Part shown: positions 1-9,316 of the stretch, piece by piece
Position numbering within the stretch: the first letter of the stretch is position 1
Layout: the number at the start of each line of letters is the position of its first letter
Assembly (NCBI RefSeq): GCF_001655615.1
Contig: NZ_CP011567.1
Location: 2,117,001 to 2,181,000 of the forward strand
DNA from: Pseudomonas sp. GR 6-02
GTDB taxonomy: Bacteria > Pseudomonadota > Gammaproteobacteria > Pseudomonadales > Pseudomonadaceae
DNA length: 64,000 nucleotides
Reading direction: 5' to 3'
Position numbers and translations under genes: made by a program
Notes under the pieces: generated by a model
What the model was told of the DNA's origin: nothing
Seen by the model: only the letters and a program-made list of their open reading frames with translations
Databases searched by the model: none

Positions 1-152
1 ATTCAAGCTCTTTGAGCCGTGCGTGTTTGAGTTCTACGCTGTAATAGTCGTTGAGATTGTCGATACCGACGACTTCAAGGCCTTCTTGACACAAACGCTT
101 GACGGTGTGATACCCAATAAAACCGGCGGCGCCAGTAACCAGAACCGTCATG
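1..152 (-). CDS. NAD-dependent epimerase/dehydratase, N-terminal part (runs off window)
   Basis: The minus-strand frame opens at ATG 150-152 and runs off the left edge, giving the first 50 residues. It starts with the dinucleotide-binding Rossmann motif TGAAGFIGYH of extended short-chain dehydrogenases, followed by the acidic end of beta-2 (GIDNLNDYYS) that binds the NAD ribose. The NDYY...LKHARL segment is typical of UDP-glucuronate 4-epimerase and related nucleotide-sugar epimerases, so a role in surface polysaccharide synthesis is likely. The substrate cannot be fixed from this fragment. Confidence 0.85.
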
Positions 153-430
153 AGGCCTGCGCCTGTGCGTGACTGATTCCGATTCTGCGCAAAGGGCGCT
201 TTTGCATCACAATCCCCTGTAAGTACTCGCTGATCAGTATATTTTTTGGGCTTTTTGCCACCATTGGCTCCATGCCTTGCTCCATTGTATTGGTAAAGTT
301 CTGTGCAGTGCACATCATGAGCCGCAGAAATGGCAGCCGTATACCCTGCCAGTTGGATTGTAAAAAAAACGTTAAGTAATTACTTCGTTTTTCTGACCGC
401 CTGCTTAAAGGCGTGCTGGTATGAGGGTGC

Positions 431-1219
431 TCACAACGCGGCGCCTAGCATTTTCAGGTAGTTGGGGCTCTCGGAGATCGAGTTGTGGCCCGTGTCCGGT
501 ATGACCTGCAGCGAGGCCACGCCTTTGGCGAAATGGGTGTAGAGCCGGTCTGTGCTTGCGCGCGGTATGACTTCGTCGTGCTCGGCCGCAACCAACAGCG
601 TCGGGACGGTGATGTGAGCGGCGTATTTCCAGGATTCGAACTTGTCCTGCAACAGCCATTTCACCGGGAACCAGGGAAACTGGCGGGCGGCGAGGTCTTC
701 AAGGCTGTTGTAGGGCGTGATCAGGATCAGCCGCGACGCCGGGCGCTGGCTGGCCAGGCGCACGGCAACGCCTGAACCCAGGCTGCGTCCGATCACTGCA
801 ATATCAGGATGGCTGTTGTAGACATAGTCGAACAAGGCCATGGCGTCACGCTGAATCGCCTCCTCGGACGGCGACCCGGTACTGCCACCGTAGCCTCGGT
901 AATGCAGCAAGTAGATCGCATGATCCGCAAACGCTTGCGAAAACCCGGGCAGGCTGCGGGAAACGTCCTCGGCATTGCCACCAAAGTAGATCAACGCCTT
1001 CGGCCCGTCGTGCGGCCTGACGGTCACCAGCACCTGCGCGTCGGCGACTGACAAGGTAAGAAGCGATTCGGGTGTGTCGATGGCGCGAGGTTGCGGGTAG
1101 TAGATGAGGGCCCGTTGAAACACGAACAGCGCGACGCAGAGCAGCAGGTATGCAACGGCAATGAAAGCGAAGATAGACACCAGGGTTCGCGACATTCGGC
1201 TAAGTTTAGTGGACGGCAT
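431..1219 (-). CDS. Membrane-anchored alpha/beta hydrolase
   Basis: 262 residues. An N-terminal hydrophobic segment (about residues 10-34) looks like an uncleaved anchor, with the catalytic domain outside the cytoplasmic membrane. The alpha/beta-hydrolase fold is shown by the nucleophile elbow GRSLGSG, an acid in AAEHDEVIP and a catalytic histidine in DTGHNSIS. It resembles the ABHD13/BEM46-like group of serine hydrolases often annotated as alpha/beta hydrolase or lysophospholipase-like; the substrate is unknown. It stands alone and is divergent from the aldo/keto reductase across a REP-containing gap. Start ATG 1219 has no strong ribosome site; ATG 1195 is an alternative. Confidence 0.8.
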   Translation of the reverse strand: MPSTKLSRMSRTLVSIFAFIAVAYLLLCVALFVFQRALIYYPQPRAIDTPESLLTLSVADAQVLVTVRPHDGPKALIYFGGNAEDVSRSLPGFSQAFADHAIYLLHYRGYGGSTGSPSEEAIQRDAMALFDYVYNSHPDIAVIGRSLGSGVAVRLASQRPASRLILITPYNSLEDLAARQFPWFPVKWLLQDKFESWKYAAHITVPTLLVAAEHDEVIPRASTDRLYTHFAKGVASLQVIPDTGHNSISESPNYLKMLGAAL

Positions 1220-1318
1220 GGACTGCTTCGGGCCTTGAGACAGCTATTGCTGGAGCGTCGCCAGAGTGTAGTCCAGCAATTTCAGCTGTGCAGAAGCGCC
1301 GCCCAATGCCCGTGTGGG

Positions 1319-1453
1319 TGCGAGCACCTGTGGCGAGGGGGCTCGCCCCCGTTGGGTCGCGAAGCGGCCCCAAAACCTGCAATCGCGGTACACCACATGC
1401 AATGGTTTTACGACTGCTGCGCAGCCGAACGGGGGCAAGCCCCCTCGCCACAC
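1319..1453. repeat. Pair of inverted REP palindromes (BIME-like)
   Basis: Two copies of the common Pseudomonas REP core face each other. One reads GTGGCGAGGGGGCTCGCCCC near 1328; the other, in reverse orientation, contains GGGGGCAAGCCCCCTCGCCA near 1432-1450. The spacer is about 80 nt. Such pairs are extragenic and can fold into long hairpins in RNA. The right copy ends only about 13 nt before the start codon of the aldo/keto reductase, so its ribosome site (GGAGG at 1454-1458) lies right against the REP. Confidence 0.8.
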
Positions 1454-1465
1454 GGAGGCAAGAAC

Positions 1466-2284
1466 ATGCTGACCCGAGCCATTCCTTCCAGCAACGAGCC
1501 GTTGCCCATCGTTGGCTTGGGTACTTATCGCGGTTTTGATGTCACGCCTGCCGACGCTGCTTACAAGCAACTGCAGGCGGTGCTCAGCGCGTTGTTCGAG
1601 AAGGGGGGAAAGGTGATCGACAGTTCGCCCATGTACGGTCGCGCCGAGCAGACCGCCGGTGAGTTGCTGTCGATCCATCGCCCTCGCTCGCCGGCCTTCC
1701 TCGCCACCAAGGTCTGGACCCGTGGCCGCGAAGAAGGCATCGCGCAGATGGAGCAGTCGTTCAAACTGTTGCAGACCGACCGGATCGACCTGATGCAGAT
1801 TCACAACCTGCTGGACTGGAAAACCCATTTGCCGACCTTGCGTCAATGGAAGGCAGAAGGGCGCATCCGCTACATCGGCATCAGCCATTACACGGCGTCG
1901 GCCTACGACGAAGTGGAGGCGGTGTTGAAAGGCGAGCCGATGGATTTCTTGCAGATCAACTATGCCCTGGACGACCGCGCTGTCGAAAAGCGAATCCTGC
2001 CGCTGTGTCGTGAGCGCGGTGTGGCGGTGATCTGCAATCGGCCCTTCGGTGGCGGCGGCCTGATCGCTCGATTGAAAGGCAAGCCGCTACCGGGATGGGC
2101 TGCGCAAGTGGGGATCAACAGCTGGGCGCAACTGGCGCTCAAGTTCCTGCTGGCTCATCCGGCGGTGACCTGCGTCATCCCCGGCACCGGCAACCCGCGC
2201 TACATGGCGGAAAACGCCGGTGCAGGTTTCGGCCCGATGCTCACGGATGCACAGCGCCAGCAATTGATTGCGCTGGTGGGGTGA
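1466..2284 (+). CDS. Aldo/keto reductase
   Basis: 272 residues. The start chosen is ATG 1466, preceded by GGAGG at 1454-1458; the frame is open further upstream but crosses the REP pair and has no similarity there. The TIM-barrel reductase family is shown by IDSSPMYGRAEQ (catalytic Asp/Tyr region), DLMQIHN (the catalytic His strand), and the NADPH-binding end CVIPGTGNPRYMAENAGA. The domain is cytosolic and would reduce carbonyls with NADPH; the substrate is unknown. No operon partner is evident. Confidence 0.87.
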   Translation: MLTRAIPSSNEPLPIVGLGTYRGFDVTPADAAYKQLQAVLSALFEKGGKVIDSSPMYGRAEQTAGELLSIHRPRSPAFLATKVWTRGREEGIAQMEQSFKLLQTDRIDLMQIHNLLDWKTHLPTLRQWKAEGRIRYIGISHYTASAYDEVEAVLKGEPMDFLQINYALDDRAVEKRILPLCRERGVAVICNRPFGGGGLIARLKGKPLPGWAAQVGINSWAQLALKFLLAHPAVTCVIPGTGNPRYMAENAGAGFGPMLTDAQRQQLIALVG

Positions 2285-2292
2285 CGGCTACC

Positions 2293-2475
2293 TTGTAGCA
2301 GCTGCCGAGCAGCGCGAGGCTGCGTTCGGCTGCGCAGCAGTCGTGAGTCCGACTGACGCGGTCTGCCTGATGCACCGCAAGCTCTGGTTTGACGACGGCT
2401 TCGCCGCCGAACGCAGCCTCGCAGGCTCGACAGCTGCTACCAGCGAACGCAGCCGCTGCTCGGCAGCTGCTACAG
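2293..2475. repeat. Cluster of Pseudomonas extragenic palindromes, overlapping the kinase stop codon
   Basis: Three related units carry the shared words TAGCAGCTGCCGAGC, GCGAACGCAGCC and CAGCTGCTAC in alternating orientation (about 2296-2340, 2395-2440, 2443-2475). This is a second REP-like family, distinct from the one at 1319-1453. The last unit runs into the 3' end of the histidine kinase gene, so the final codons and stop (2470-2472) lie at or in the repeat. Confidence 0.7.
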
Positions 2476-4284
2476 GCTTACGGCGGCTGGCATTACTTGC
2501 GCCATCTCCAGCGGAATTTCCAGGGTAAAAATCGCTCCCTGGCCGGGTCCATCGCTATGGACGCGAAGGTGCCCGTTCATTTCCACCGCCGCGAGTGCGC
2601 AACTGTGCAGGCCAAAACCATGACCTTCCTTGCGCGTGGTAAAGCCGTGATTGAAGATGCGGGCCATGTTCTCGGCGGCGATCCCTTCGCCCTGATCCTC
2701 TACGCTGAAGCGCAGCGTTGCGTTATCGATAATCCTGACGCCCAGCGTCATACGGCGCTGATGATCGCTGACCCTGGACATCGCATATTTGGCATTGCTG
2801 ATCAGGTTGATCAGGATCAACAACAGTCGGTGTTTGTCGCCGATGATGGTCGGTGTGGCCTGGTAGTCTTTGATGACCGTGACATGGTGCCGGCTCAAGG
2901 CGCCGGAATTCATGCGTAACGCATCTTCGAACAGATCGACGACATTCAACGGCTCGACCAGCCGGGCGGCGCCGGCATAGGCCTGTTGGGTGGCAACAAT
3001 ATCCTTGATGTGATCGATGCTCTTGGTGAGTTGCGCCAGCTCGTCAACGATGCTCGATTGCTCGGTCGCGATGGAATCGACCAGTTGATTGAAGTAAAGG
3101 GGCAGCAGTTTGCCTTTTTCATCGTGCGTCATGAACTGCCCCAGGTCTTCGGCATGTTCATTGATCATTTTTACCGCTTTGCCCAGGCCGAGGGTTTTGC
3201 TGGTCGACAATTTGCGGGTGATCAATTCCGCGGAGACGTTAACGCTATTCAACACATTACCGACGTTGTGCAGCACGTTGGTCGCGATCTCTGCCATACC
3301 GGCCATCCGCGCGGCGTCGATCAGCTCGCGCTCGGCTTCCAACAGTTCATGGGTGCGTTCCTCGACGCGTTGCTCCAGCCGCTCGTTCGCTGTCTGCAAT
3401 TGGTTGTTCATCTTGTTGATCAGCGCATAACTGCGAATCAGACGGGCGGCCAGGTACAACAACAGCAGCGCCATGATGCCAGCGCAGATCCCCAGGTAAA
3501 GGTGGTATTGGCGATCTGTCGCGGCTGTGCGCCGTTGTGTCTCGTTCAATAACTCGTTGATGCTGTCCAGTTGCTGTGCGACCGGAATGACACTGATGCG
3601 ATCAACCAGGTCATTGACGATGGGCTGCTCTCGAACAATGGCATTCACAGCGTCTACAAGTGCAGTGAAAGTCGGGCGCCGTTCAGGCGGCAGTTGATTG
3701 ATGTACTCATTCAGATATTCCAGATGCCCGGAGATTTCTTCGGCCCGTTCGCTGCTGACATAGAGGGCGTATTCAAGGGTGTCCAAGGTAAGGTCGAACA
3801 CCACTGACGCCGCCCGAGCATCCACCGACGAGAGTTTGTCGTTGGAATCTTCCTGCAACACCCGAATGGCATCTTCCAGCGTAGGCAGGGCCTCGAATGC
3901 TGTTCGCAAGGCCGTGTTGTGCTGTTTGAATTGCTCAACCAACCGGGCTTTGTTTTCTACCGCTTCCAGATAACCCTGGCGTCGGGTTTGCCAAAGGGTC
4001 GGGAGCGGGCCGACAGCGTTGAGGCTATCGAGCTGTTGCCAGCGCTCTTCCGCTTCAGGCGGCGCCACCAGCAACAGGTTGTTGTTCATGCCGATTTTGG
4101 CTCGCAGGAGCTTCACGTTCCAATTGGCATCGTATTGCTTGAGTTGACGCACGAAGTCGCGCGACTCGAAGTAGGTCGATGTGTCGTACGAGTAGGATTT
4201 GATCAGCAAAAATATCAGTACGCTGAAGAGGGTCAGTGCAATGGCTGCCAAGGCAGACCATTTGTAATGATTAGAAATCTGCAT
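2470..4284 (-). CDS. Membrane sensor histidine kinase with DAHL-type periplasmic domain
   Basis: 604 residues from ATG 4284, chosen because GGAGG lies 7 nt upstream; an in-frame ATG at 4341 lacks such a site. A transmembrane helix (about residues 9-30) and a second one (about 260-282) bracket an all-alpha periplasmic region rich in Leu/Gln/Glu, like DAHL sensor domains. A short coiled coil then leads to the histidine box LHNVGNVLNSV, the N box INLISNAKYAM, the G box EDQGEGI and the ATP lid FTTRKEGHGFGLH. It should autophosphorylate and pass the phosphate to a response regulator, but none lies beside it, so it is an orphan kinase. The signal is unknown. Confidence 0.87.
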   Translation of the reverse strand: MQISNHYKWSALAAIALTLFSVLIFLLIKSYSYDTSTYFESRDFVRQLKQYDANWNVKLLRAKIGMNNNLLLVAPPEAEERWQQLDSLNAVGPLPTLWQTRRQGYLEAVENKARLVEQFKQHNTALRTAFEALPTLEDAIRVLQEDSNDKLSSVDARAASVVFDLTLDTLEYALYVSSERAEEISGHLEYLNEYINQLPPERRPTFTALVDAVNAIVREQPIVNDLVDRISVIPVAQQLDSINELLNETQRRTAATDRQYHLYLGICAGIMALLLLYLAARLIRSYALINKMNNQLQTANERLEQRVEERTHELLEAERELIDAARMAGMAEIATNVLHNVGNVLNSVNVSAELITRKLSTSKTLGLGKAVKMINEHAEDLGQFMTHDEKGKLLPLYFNQLVDSIATEQSSIVDELAQLTKSIDHIKDIVATQQAYAGAARLVEPLNVVDLFEDALRMNSGALSRHHVTVIKDYQATPTIIGDKHRLLLILINLISNAKYAMSRVSDHQRRMTLGVRIIDNATLRFSVEDQGEGIAAENMARIFNHGFTTRKEGHGFGLHSCALAAVEMNGHLRVHSDGPGQGAIFTLEIPLEMAQVMPAAVSL

Positions 4285-4455
4285 GGCGGCATTCCTCCCT
4301 GATACAGGCTGTCCTGAGAGAGAGAGGCTGCCAACCGTCAATTAATTCCATTTTTTGCGCTCCCTGCAGAATGACGAGGCATCGCCACGTCATCCGTAAG
4401 CCTAGCGTTGTTGGTGGACGGTGCCGGAAAAAACACCGAACGGCAGGGGCGAGCG

Positions 4456-5439
4456 TCAGGGGACGAGCACGATCGCCCCTTTGACCTGACCGGCCCGCAG
4501 GCTTGCCAGCGCCTGATTGGCATCGTCCAGGGCAAAACAGGTGACGTCGCTGTGCACGGGCGTATGGCGCAGTTCGGCAAAAAACGCGGTGCCGTCTTCG
4601 CGGGTCAGGTTCGCCACCGAGCGGACGCTGCGTTCGCCCCACAACAGTCGATAGGGGAAGCTGGGGATGTCGCTCATGTGGATGCCTGCGCAAACCACAC
4701 AACCGCCCTTGACTGTGGCTTCCAGCGCCAGTGGCACCAGTGCACCGACAGGGGCGAAGATCAGGCTGGCGTCGAGCGGATGCGGTGGCGGCTGATCCGA
4801 GGAACCTGCCCACACGGCGCCCAGCGTCCTGGCATAAGCCTGGCCCTCGCTGTCGCCCGGTCGAGTGAAGGCGTACACCTGCTGTCCTCGGCCCCGCGCC
4901 ACCTGAATCGCCAGATGCGCTGCCGCGCCGAAGCCATAAAGGCCCAGGTGGCGTGCGCCTTTGGCCATTTGCAAGGCGCGAAAACCGATCAGCCCGGCGC
5001 ACAGCAGCGGTGCGGCTTCGGTGGCCGAGAGCGTGTCCGGGAGGGGGAAACAGAAGTGGGCATCGGCAACCGTGTAGTCGGCATAACCGCCATCCCGATG
5101 ACAGCCGGTGAACTGTGCCCGGTCGCAGAGGTTTTCACGGCCCGAGCAGCAAAACGTGCACTCACCGCACGTCCAGCCAAGCCAGGGAACGCCGACGCGC
5201 TTGCCGACCCAGTCGGGCGAAACGTCGCCACCCACCGCTGTCACTTCACCGACGATTTCATGGCCCGGCACCCGCGGCAGCACTGCTTGCGGCAGTTCAC
5301 CGTCCACCAAATGCAGGTCGGTGCGGCACACGCCACAGGCCAACACCTTGATCAACAGTTGCTGCGCGCCGGGCTGCGGCACGGGACGTTCTTCGCGCTT
5401 TAGCGGCTGGCCGGGGGCATGCAGAACCATGGCGCGCAT
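4456..5439 (-). CDS. Zinc-dependent alcohol dehydrogenase
   Basis: 327 residues from ATG 5439 (GGAG about 9 nt upstream). Medium-chain dehydrogenase/reductase: catalytic zinc site around Cys38 (CGVCRTD) with His60-Glu61 (GHE), structural zinc cysteines 91, 94, 97 and 105, and nucleotide motif YGFGAAAHLA. It should interconvert alcohols and aldehydes with NAD(P)H in the cytosol, so it could regenerate NAD+ when respiration stops. Only 34 nt separate it from the Anr-like regulator upstream, so the two are probably co-transcribed. It resembles the AdhA group of Pseudomonas. Substrate is not certain. Confidence 0.86.
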   Translation of the reverse strand: MRAMVLHAPGQPLKREERPVPQPGAQQLLIKVLACGVCRTDLHLVDGELPQAVLPRVPGHEIVGEVTAVGGDVSPDWVGKRVGVPWLGWTCGECTFCCSGRENLCDRAQFTGCHRDGGYADYTVADAHFCFPLPDTLSATEAAPLLCAGLIGFRALQMAKGARHLGLYGFGAAAHLAIQVARGRGQQVYAFTRPGDSEGQAYARTLGAVWAGSSDQPPPHPLDASLIFAPVGALVPLALEATVKGGCVVCAGIHMSDIPSFPYRLLWGERSVRSVANLTREDGTAFFAELRHTPVHSDVTCFALDDANQALASLRAGQVKGAIVLVP

Positions 5440-5473
5440 GACGATTCTCCAAAAGCCGATGCACCGCAAGGCG

Positions 5474-6220
5474 TTACAGGGGGGATTCCCGGTGGCAGCC
5501 GGCGACCAGTTGCTTGAGCCCGTCCAGATTCAGCACTTTGACGTTACGCCCGGAAATCTCGACCAGTTCCGAGTCCCGTAGATGAGCGATGCCCCGACAA
5601 ATGGTTTCCAGACGCAGGCCCAAGTAGGAGCCGATCTCTTCGCGACGCATCTTCAGCACAAAGTCTCGGGACGAGTACCCCCGAATGCTCAGCCGTTGCG
5701 ACAGGTTCAGGAGGAAGGCGGCCAGGCGTTCATCGGAGTTCATGTTGCCCATCATCATCAGCAGGTTGTGCTCACGGACGATTTCCCGGCTCAGGATCTT
5801 GTTCATGTTGTGCTGCAACGAGGGCAGCTCCAGGGCGAGTTTCTCCAGTTGGGCGAAGTTGAAGGGGCAGACTTCGCTGTCCTCCAGGGCAAAGGCACTG
5901 CAAGTGTGATGATCGTCGCTGATAGCGTCCAGACCGAGCATCTCGCCGGGGATCTGAAACCCGGTGACCTGCTCGCGGCCGTCGACCGACAGCATGCTGG
6001 TCTTGAATGAACCGATCCGCACCGCGTAGAGCGAGCGCAACGGATCGCCGGCCCGGTACAGGGCTGCACCTTTTTTAACCTTTACACGCTGAATGATCAG
6101 GGTATCCAGTCGTTCGACTTCGTTGCTGGTCAGGCCAATCGGCAGACACAACTCCAGAACGCTGCAATTGGCACACGCGGCTTTCAGATAATGATGTTGA
6201 TACGGCCGGGTTTCAGGCAT
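5474..6220 (-). CDS. Anr/FNR-family oxygen-sensing regulator, copy 1
   Basis: 248 residues. Crp/FNR regulator with an N-terminal cysteine cluster Cys16-X2-Cys19-X5-Cys25 and a fourth cysteine at 107 (HHTCSAF), the set that holds the oxygen-labile 4Fe-4S cluster in FNR and Anr. A cyclic-nucleotide-like beta barrel (about 40-130), dimer helix and C-terminal winged helix (about 170-235) follow. The recognition helix reads LETICRGI where FNR and housekeeping Anr have ETxSR, so the Ser is Cys. It is divergent from phosphoketolase, is followed by the alcohol dehydrogenase, and is close to the second copy at 36859-37605. It is the likely activator of the boxes listed here. Confidence 0.9.
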   Translation of the reverse strand: MPETRPYQHHYLKAACANCSVLELCLPIGLTSNEVERLDTLIIQRVKVKKGAALYRAGDPLRSLYAVRIGSFKTSMLSVDGREQVTGFQIPGEMLGLDAISDDHHTCSAFALEDSEVCPFNFAQLEKLALELPSLQHNMNKILSREIVREHNLLMMMGNMNSDERLAAFLLNLSQRLSIRGYSSRDFVLKMRREEIGSYLGLRLETICRGIAHLRDSELVEISGRNVKVLNLDGLKQLVAGCHRESPL

Positions 6221-6350
6221 CGCAAAAATTCCCCCTGACAGGAGCTTAGAGCATAGTTCGGATCCCCCGTTTCAATCGGGCGTTTACAGATAGAGTCGAT
6301 GAGCGGGGGAAAAGCTTGTTCCTGTTGAGCCGGGATAGACGGCCCAAGAC

Positions 6351-6364
6351 TTGATGTAAATCAA
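6351..6364 (+). promoter_or_regulatory. Anr box before phosphoketolase
   Basis: TTGATGTAAATCAA, a perfect TTGAT-N4-ATCAA palindrome. Placed at -41.5 it predicts a start of transcription near 6399 and a 39 nt leader before ATG 6438. It also lies 130 nt upstream of the divergent regulator gene, so autoregulation is possible. Confidence 0.85.
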
Positions 6365-6437
6365 GTCTTAGGCCGTGCAGACACCCAGAATCGACGCATG
6401 TCTTGCGGTTTAAACCGAAGCCCAGGCGGAGGACGTC

Positions 6438-8819
6438 ATGAGCGATTTTCTGAGTGCCGAGCAGCTGGAAGGGCTGGATGCCTACTGGCGGGCGTCCAAT
6501 TACCTGGCGGTCGGGCAGATCTACCTCAAGGACAATCCGCTGCTGGCGGTGCCGCTGACGCTGGCGGATGTAAAGCCACGGTTACTGGGGCACTGGGGCA
6601 CGACGCCGGGGTTGAACCTGATCTATACGCACCTTAATCGCCTGATCACGGCCTATGATCTGAACATGATCTTCATCGCCGGCCCCGGGCATGGCGGGCC
6701 GGCCATCGTGGCCCAGACCTACCTGGAAGGCACGTACACCGAGCTCTACCCGTCGGTGGGGCGCAATACCAATGGCCTGGCCCGACTGTTTCGGCAGTTT
6801 TCCTGGCCTTATGGCATTTCCAGCCATGTGTCGGCGCAGATTCCGGGGTCGATCCATGAAGGCGGCGAGCTGGGCTACAGCCTGGCCCATGCCTATGGCG
6901 CCGCGTTCGACAACCCGGACCTGATCGTGGCGTGTGTGATTGGCGACGGCGAGGCGGAAACCGGGGCGTTGGCGGCCAGTTGGCATTCCAACAAGTTCCT
7001 CAACCCGGCGCGTGACGGGGCGGTGCTGCCGATTCTGCATTTGAACGGGTACAAAATCGCCAACCCGACGGTGCTCTCCAGCATCAGCGAGGAGGAGTTG
7101 TCGGCGTTGATGTACGGCTATGGCTACGATCCGTATTTCGTCGAAGGCGATGACCCGACAGAGGTTCATCAAACCCTGGCCAGAACGCTGGACACCATCG
7201 TGCAGGAGATTCGCGACATTCAGCGGGGCGCTCGTCAACGATCGTCGTCCCGGACACTGGAGCGGCCCCTGTGGCCGATGCTGATCTTGCGTACGCCCAA
7301 GGGTTGGACGGGGCCGACATTCGTCGATGGCCAGCGGGTCGAAGGCACCTGGCGGGCGCATCAAGTGCCCTTGGCCGACTTCCAGCAGCCGCAGCATTTG
7401 CGGCAACTGGAGGAATGGCTCAGCAGCTACCGCCCCGACGAATTGTTTGATGCCAATGGCAGCTTGTTACCCGAGATCGCGGCGTTGGCGCCGACCGGCC
7501 ATCGGCGAATGAGCGCCAACCCCCACGCCAACGGTGGGCTGCTGTTGCGCGCGCTGGACCTGCCACGGTTCACCCAGTATGCGGTGAACGTCGAGACGCC
7601 CGGTGGCCTGCGGGCAGAGGCCACGCGGGTGCTGGGCCGGTTTTTGCGCGACGTGATGAAATGCAATCTGACGTCGAGCAATTTTCGCCTGTTCGGCCCG
7701 GACGAAACCGCCTCGAACCGGCTGGATGCGGTGTATGAAGTCAGTGCCAAGGCGTGGATGGAGCCGCTGGGGCCTGATGATGTCAATCTGTCGACCGATG
7801 GCCGGGTGATGGAGATTCTGAGCGAACAGGTGTGCGAAGGCTGGCTCGAAGGTTATTTGCTGACCGGCCGGCATGGGGTGTTTTCCTGTTACGAGGCGTT
7901 CATCCACATCGTCGACTCGATGTTCAACCAGCATGCCAAATGGCTGAAAACCGCCGCCGAAGTGCCATGGCGCAAACCCGTGGCCTCGCTCAACTATGTG
8001 CTCACCTCCCATGTCTGGCGCCAGGACCACAACGGCTTCTCCCATCAGGACCCGGGGTTCATCGATCTGGTGGCGAACAAAACGGCGGACGTGGTCCGGA
8101 TCTACCTGCCGCCCGATGCCAATTGCCTGCTGTCAGTGGCCGATCACTGCCTCAGGAGCCGCAACTACATCAACGTGATCGTGGCCGGCAAGCAACCGGA
8201 GTGGCAGTGGCTGGACATCGATGCCGCCATTCGTCATTGCCAGGCCGGTATCGGACGCTGGGACTGGGCCTGCCGCGATGACAGCGATCCGGACGTGGTG
8301 ATGGCCTGTGCCGGCGACGTTCCGACCCTGGAAACCCTGGCGGCGGTCACTTTGCTGCGCGAATACGTGCCGGATTTGCGGGTGCGGGTGATCAATGTCG
8401 TCGACCTGATGGTCCTGCAGCCGTCGTACCACCATCCCCACGGTTTGCCCGACAGCGTCTTCGATGAACTGTTTACCGTCGACCGGCCGGTGATCTTTGC
8501 TTTCCACGGCTACCCCGCGCTGATCCACCGGCTGCTGTACAAGCGCACCAATCATGAAAACTTCCATGTTCGCGGGTTCAAGGACGAGGGGGCGACCACC
8601 ACGCCGTTCGACATGGCGGTGCTCAATAATCTGGATCGGTATCAGTTGGCCCTGGATGTCATCGAGCGCGTGCCCCGGCTGCACGATCAACTCCAGACCG
8701 CCCGGGCGCGCTACTGGGCGACGATGGAGAAACACAAGCTTTACCTTATCGAACACGGGCAGGACATGCCCGAAGTGATGGAGTGGCAATGGACGCCCGC
8801 GCCGGGCAATCAGGGCTGA
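6438..8819 (+). CDS. xfp: Phosphoketolase (xylulose-5-P / fructose-6-P)
   Basis: 793 residues, full length for the family. A thiamine-diphosphate enzyme that splits xylulose-5-phosphate (and often fructose-6-phosphate) with phosphate into acetyl phosphate and an aldose phosphate. Visible motifs: GPGHGGPA (82-89), the signature EGGELGYSL, the ThDP/Mg motif GDGEAETG (169-176), and C-terminal blocks [14 protein letters not shown] and [10 protein letters not shown]. Start ATG 6438 follows GGAGG. It sits under a perfect Anr box and would make acetyl phosphate without oxygen; no acetate kinase or phosphotransacetylase gene lies in the window to use it. Cytosolic. Confidence 0.95.
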   Translation: MSDFLSAEQLEGLDAYWRASNYLAVGQIYLKDNPLLAVPLTLADVKPRLLGHWGTTPGLNLIYTHLNRLITAYDLNMIFIAGPGHGGPAIVAQTYLEGTYTELYPSVGRNTNGLARLFRQFSWPYGISSHVSAQIPGSIHEGGELGYSLAHAYGAAFDNPDLIVACVIGDGEAETGALAASWHSNKFLNPARDGAVLPILHLNGYKIANPTVLSSISEEELSALMYGYGYDPYFVEGDDPTEVHQTLARTLDTIVQEIRDIQRGARQRSSSRTLERPLWPMLILRTPKGWTGPTFVDGQRVEGTWRAHQVPLADFQQPQHLRQLEEWLSSYRPDELFDANGSLLPEIAALAPTGHRRMSANPHANGGLLLRALDLPRFTQYAVNVETPGGLRAEATRVLGRFLRDVMKCNLTSSNFRLFGPDETASNRLDAVYEVSAKAWMEPLGPDDVNLSTDGRVMEILSEQVCEGWLEGYLLTGRHGVFSCYEAFIHIVDSMFNQHAKWLKTAAEVPWRKPVASLNYVLTSHVWRQDHNGFSHQDPGFIDLVANKTADVVRIYLPPDANCLLSVADHCLRSRNYINVIVAGKQPEWQWLDIDAAIRHCQAGIGRWDWACRDDSDPDVVMACAGDVPTLETLAAVTLLREYVPDLRVRVINVVDLMVLQPSYHHPHGLPDSVFDELFTVDRPVIFAFHGYPALIHRLLYKRTNHENFHVRGFKDEGATTTPFDMAVLNNLDRYQLALDVIERVPRLHDQLQTARARYWATMEKHKLYLIEHGQDMPEVMEWQWTPAPGNQG

Positions 8820-8835
8820 TGGGCGGCGCCGGGCG

Positions 8836-9261
8836 CTATTTGCTCTTCCAGTATTTCTGCATCTCCAGAAACAGGAACGAAGCGGTCCAGGAAATCAGCA
8901 CCAGTCCCGTCAGTGCCTCCAACCCGGTCAGGTACTTGAGGTTACCCATGGGTGAAATATCGCCGAAACCGATAGTCGTGAACGTGGTGAAGGAAAAGTA
9001 CACGCAGTCCATGAACGAACCATCGAAATTGCCGCGCAGGCTACCCCATTCACCGGAGCGGATCAGCAGGTAATAGATCAGCGCGAAACACCAGACCTCT
9101 AACGCATGGGCCACCATCGCGCCGAATACCCCGACGACGATCCGAAAGCGGCTCCAGAGTTTGAGCCTGGGCAGCCAATCGTTCAGACGCAGCAGGCATT
9201 CGTAGTGGATCACCACCGTGATGACCACCACCAACGTGTTGATTAGCGTGACTGCGAACAT
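8836..9261 (-). CDS. Two-TM potassium channel
   Basis: 141 residues. Two hydrophobic helices at the N-terminal half and one at 103-133 flank a pore loop with the K+ selectivity filter TTIGFGD (95-101), as in KcsA/Kch-type ion_trans_2 channels. There is no RCK nucleotide-binding domain, so gating is not visible. It lies 55 nt downstream of ftsH in the same direction and is probably the last gene of groEL-ftsH-channel. A role in membrane potential during energy limitation is inference. Confidence 0.85.
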   Translation of the reverse strand: MFAVTLINTLVVVITVVIHYECLLRLNDWLPRLKLWSRFRIVVGVFGAMVAHALEVWCFALIYYLLIRSGEWGSLRGNFDGSFMDCVYFSFTTFTTIGFGDISPMGNLKYLTGLEALTGLVLISWTASFLFLEMQKYWKSK

Positions 9262-9316
9262 GATGGGCCTTCAGCGATGGGGGCAGGGCGCCGTCTGCGG
9301 GCGATTGTTCGCAGCG

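Noticed and set aside
1244..1888. Minus-strand frame across the aldo/keto reductase
   Set aside because: Runs through the REP pair and has no similarity; the reductase is on the plus strand.
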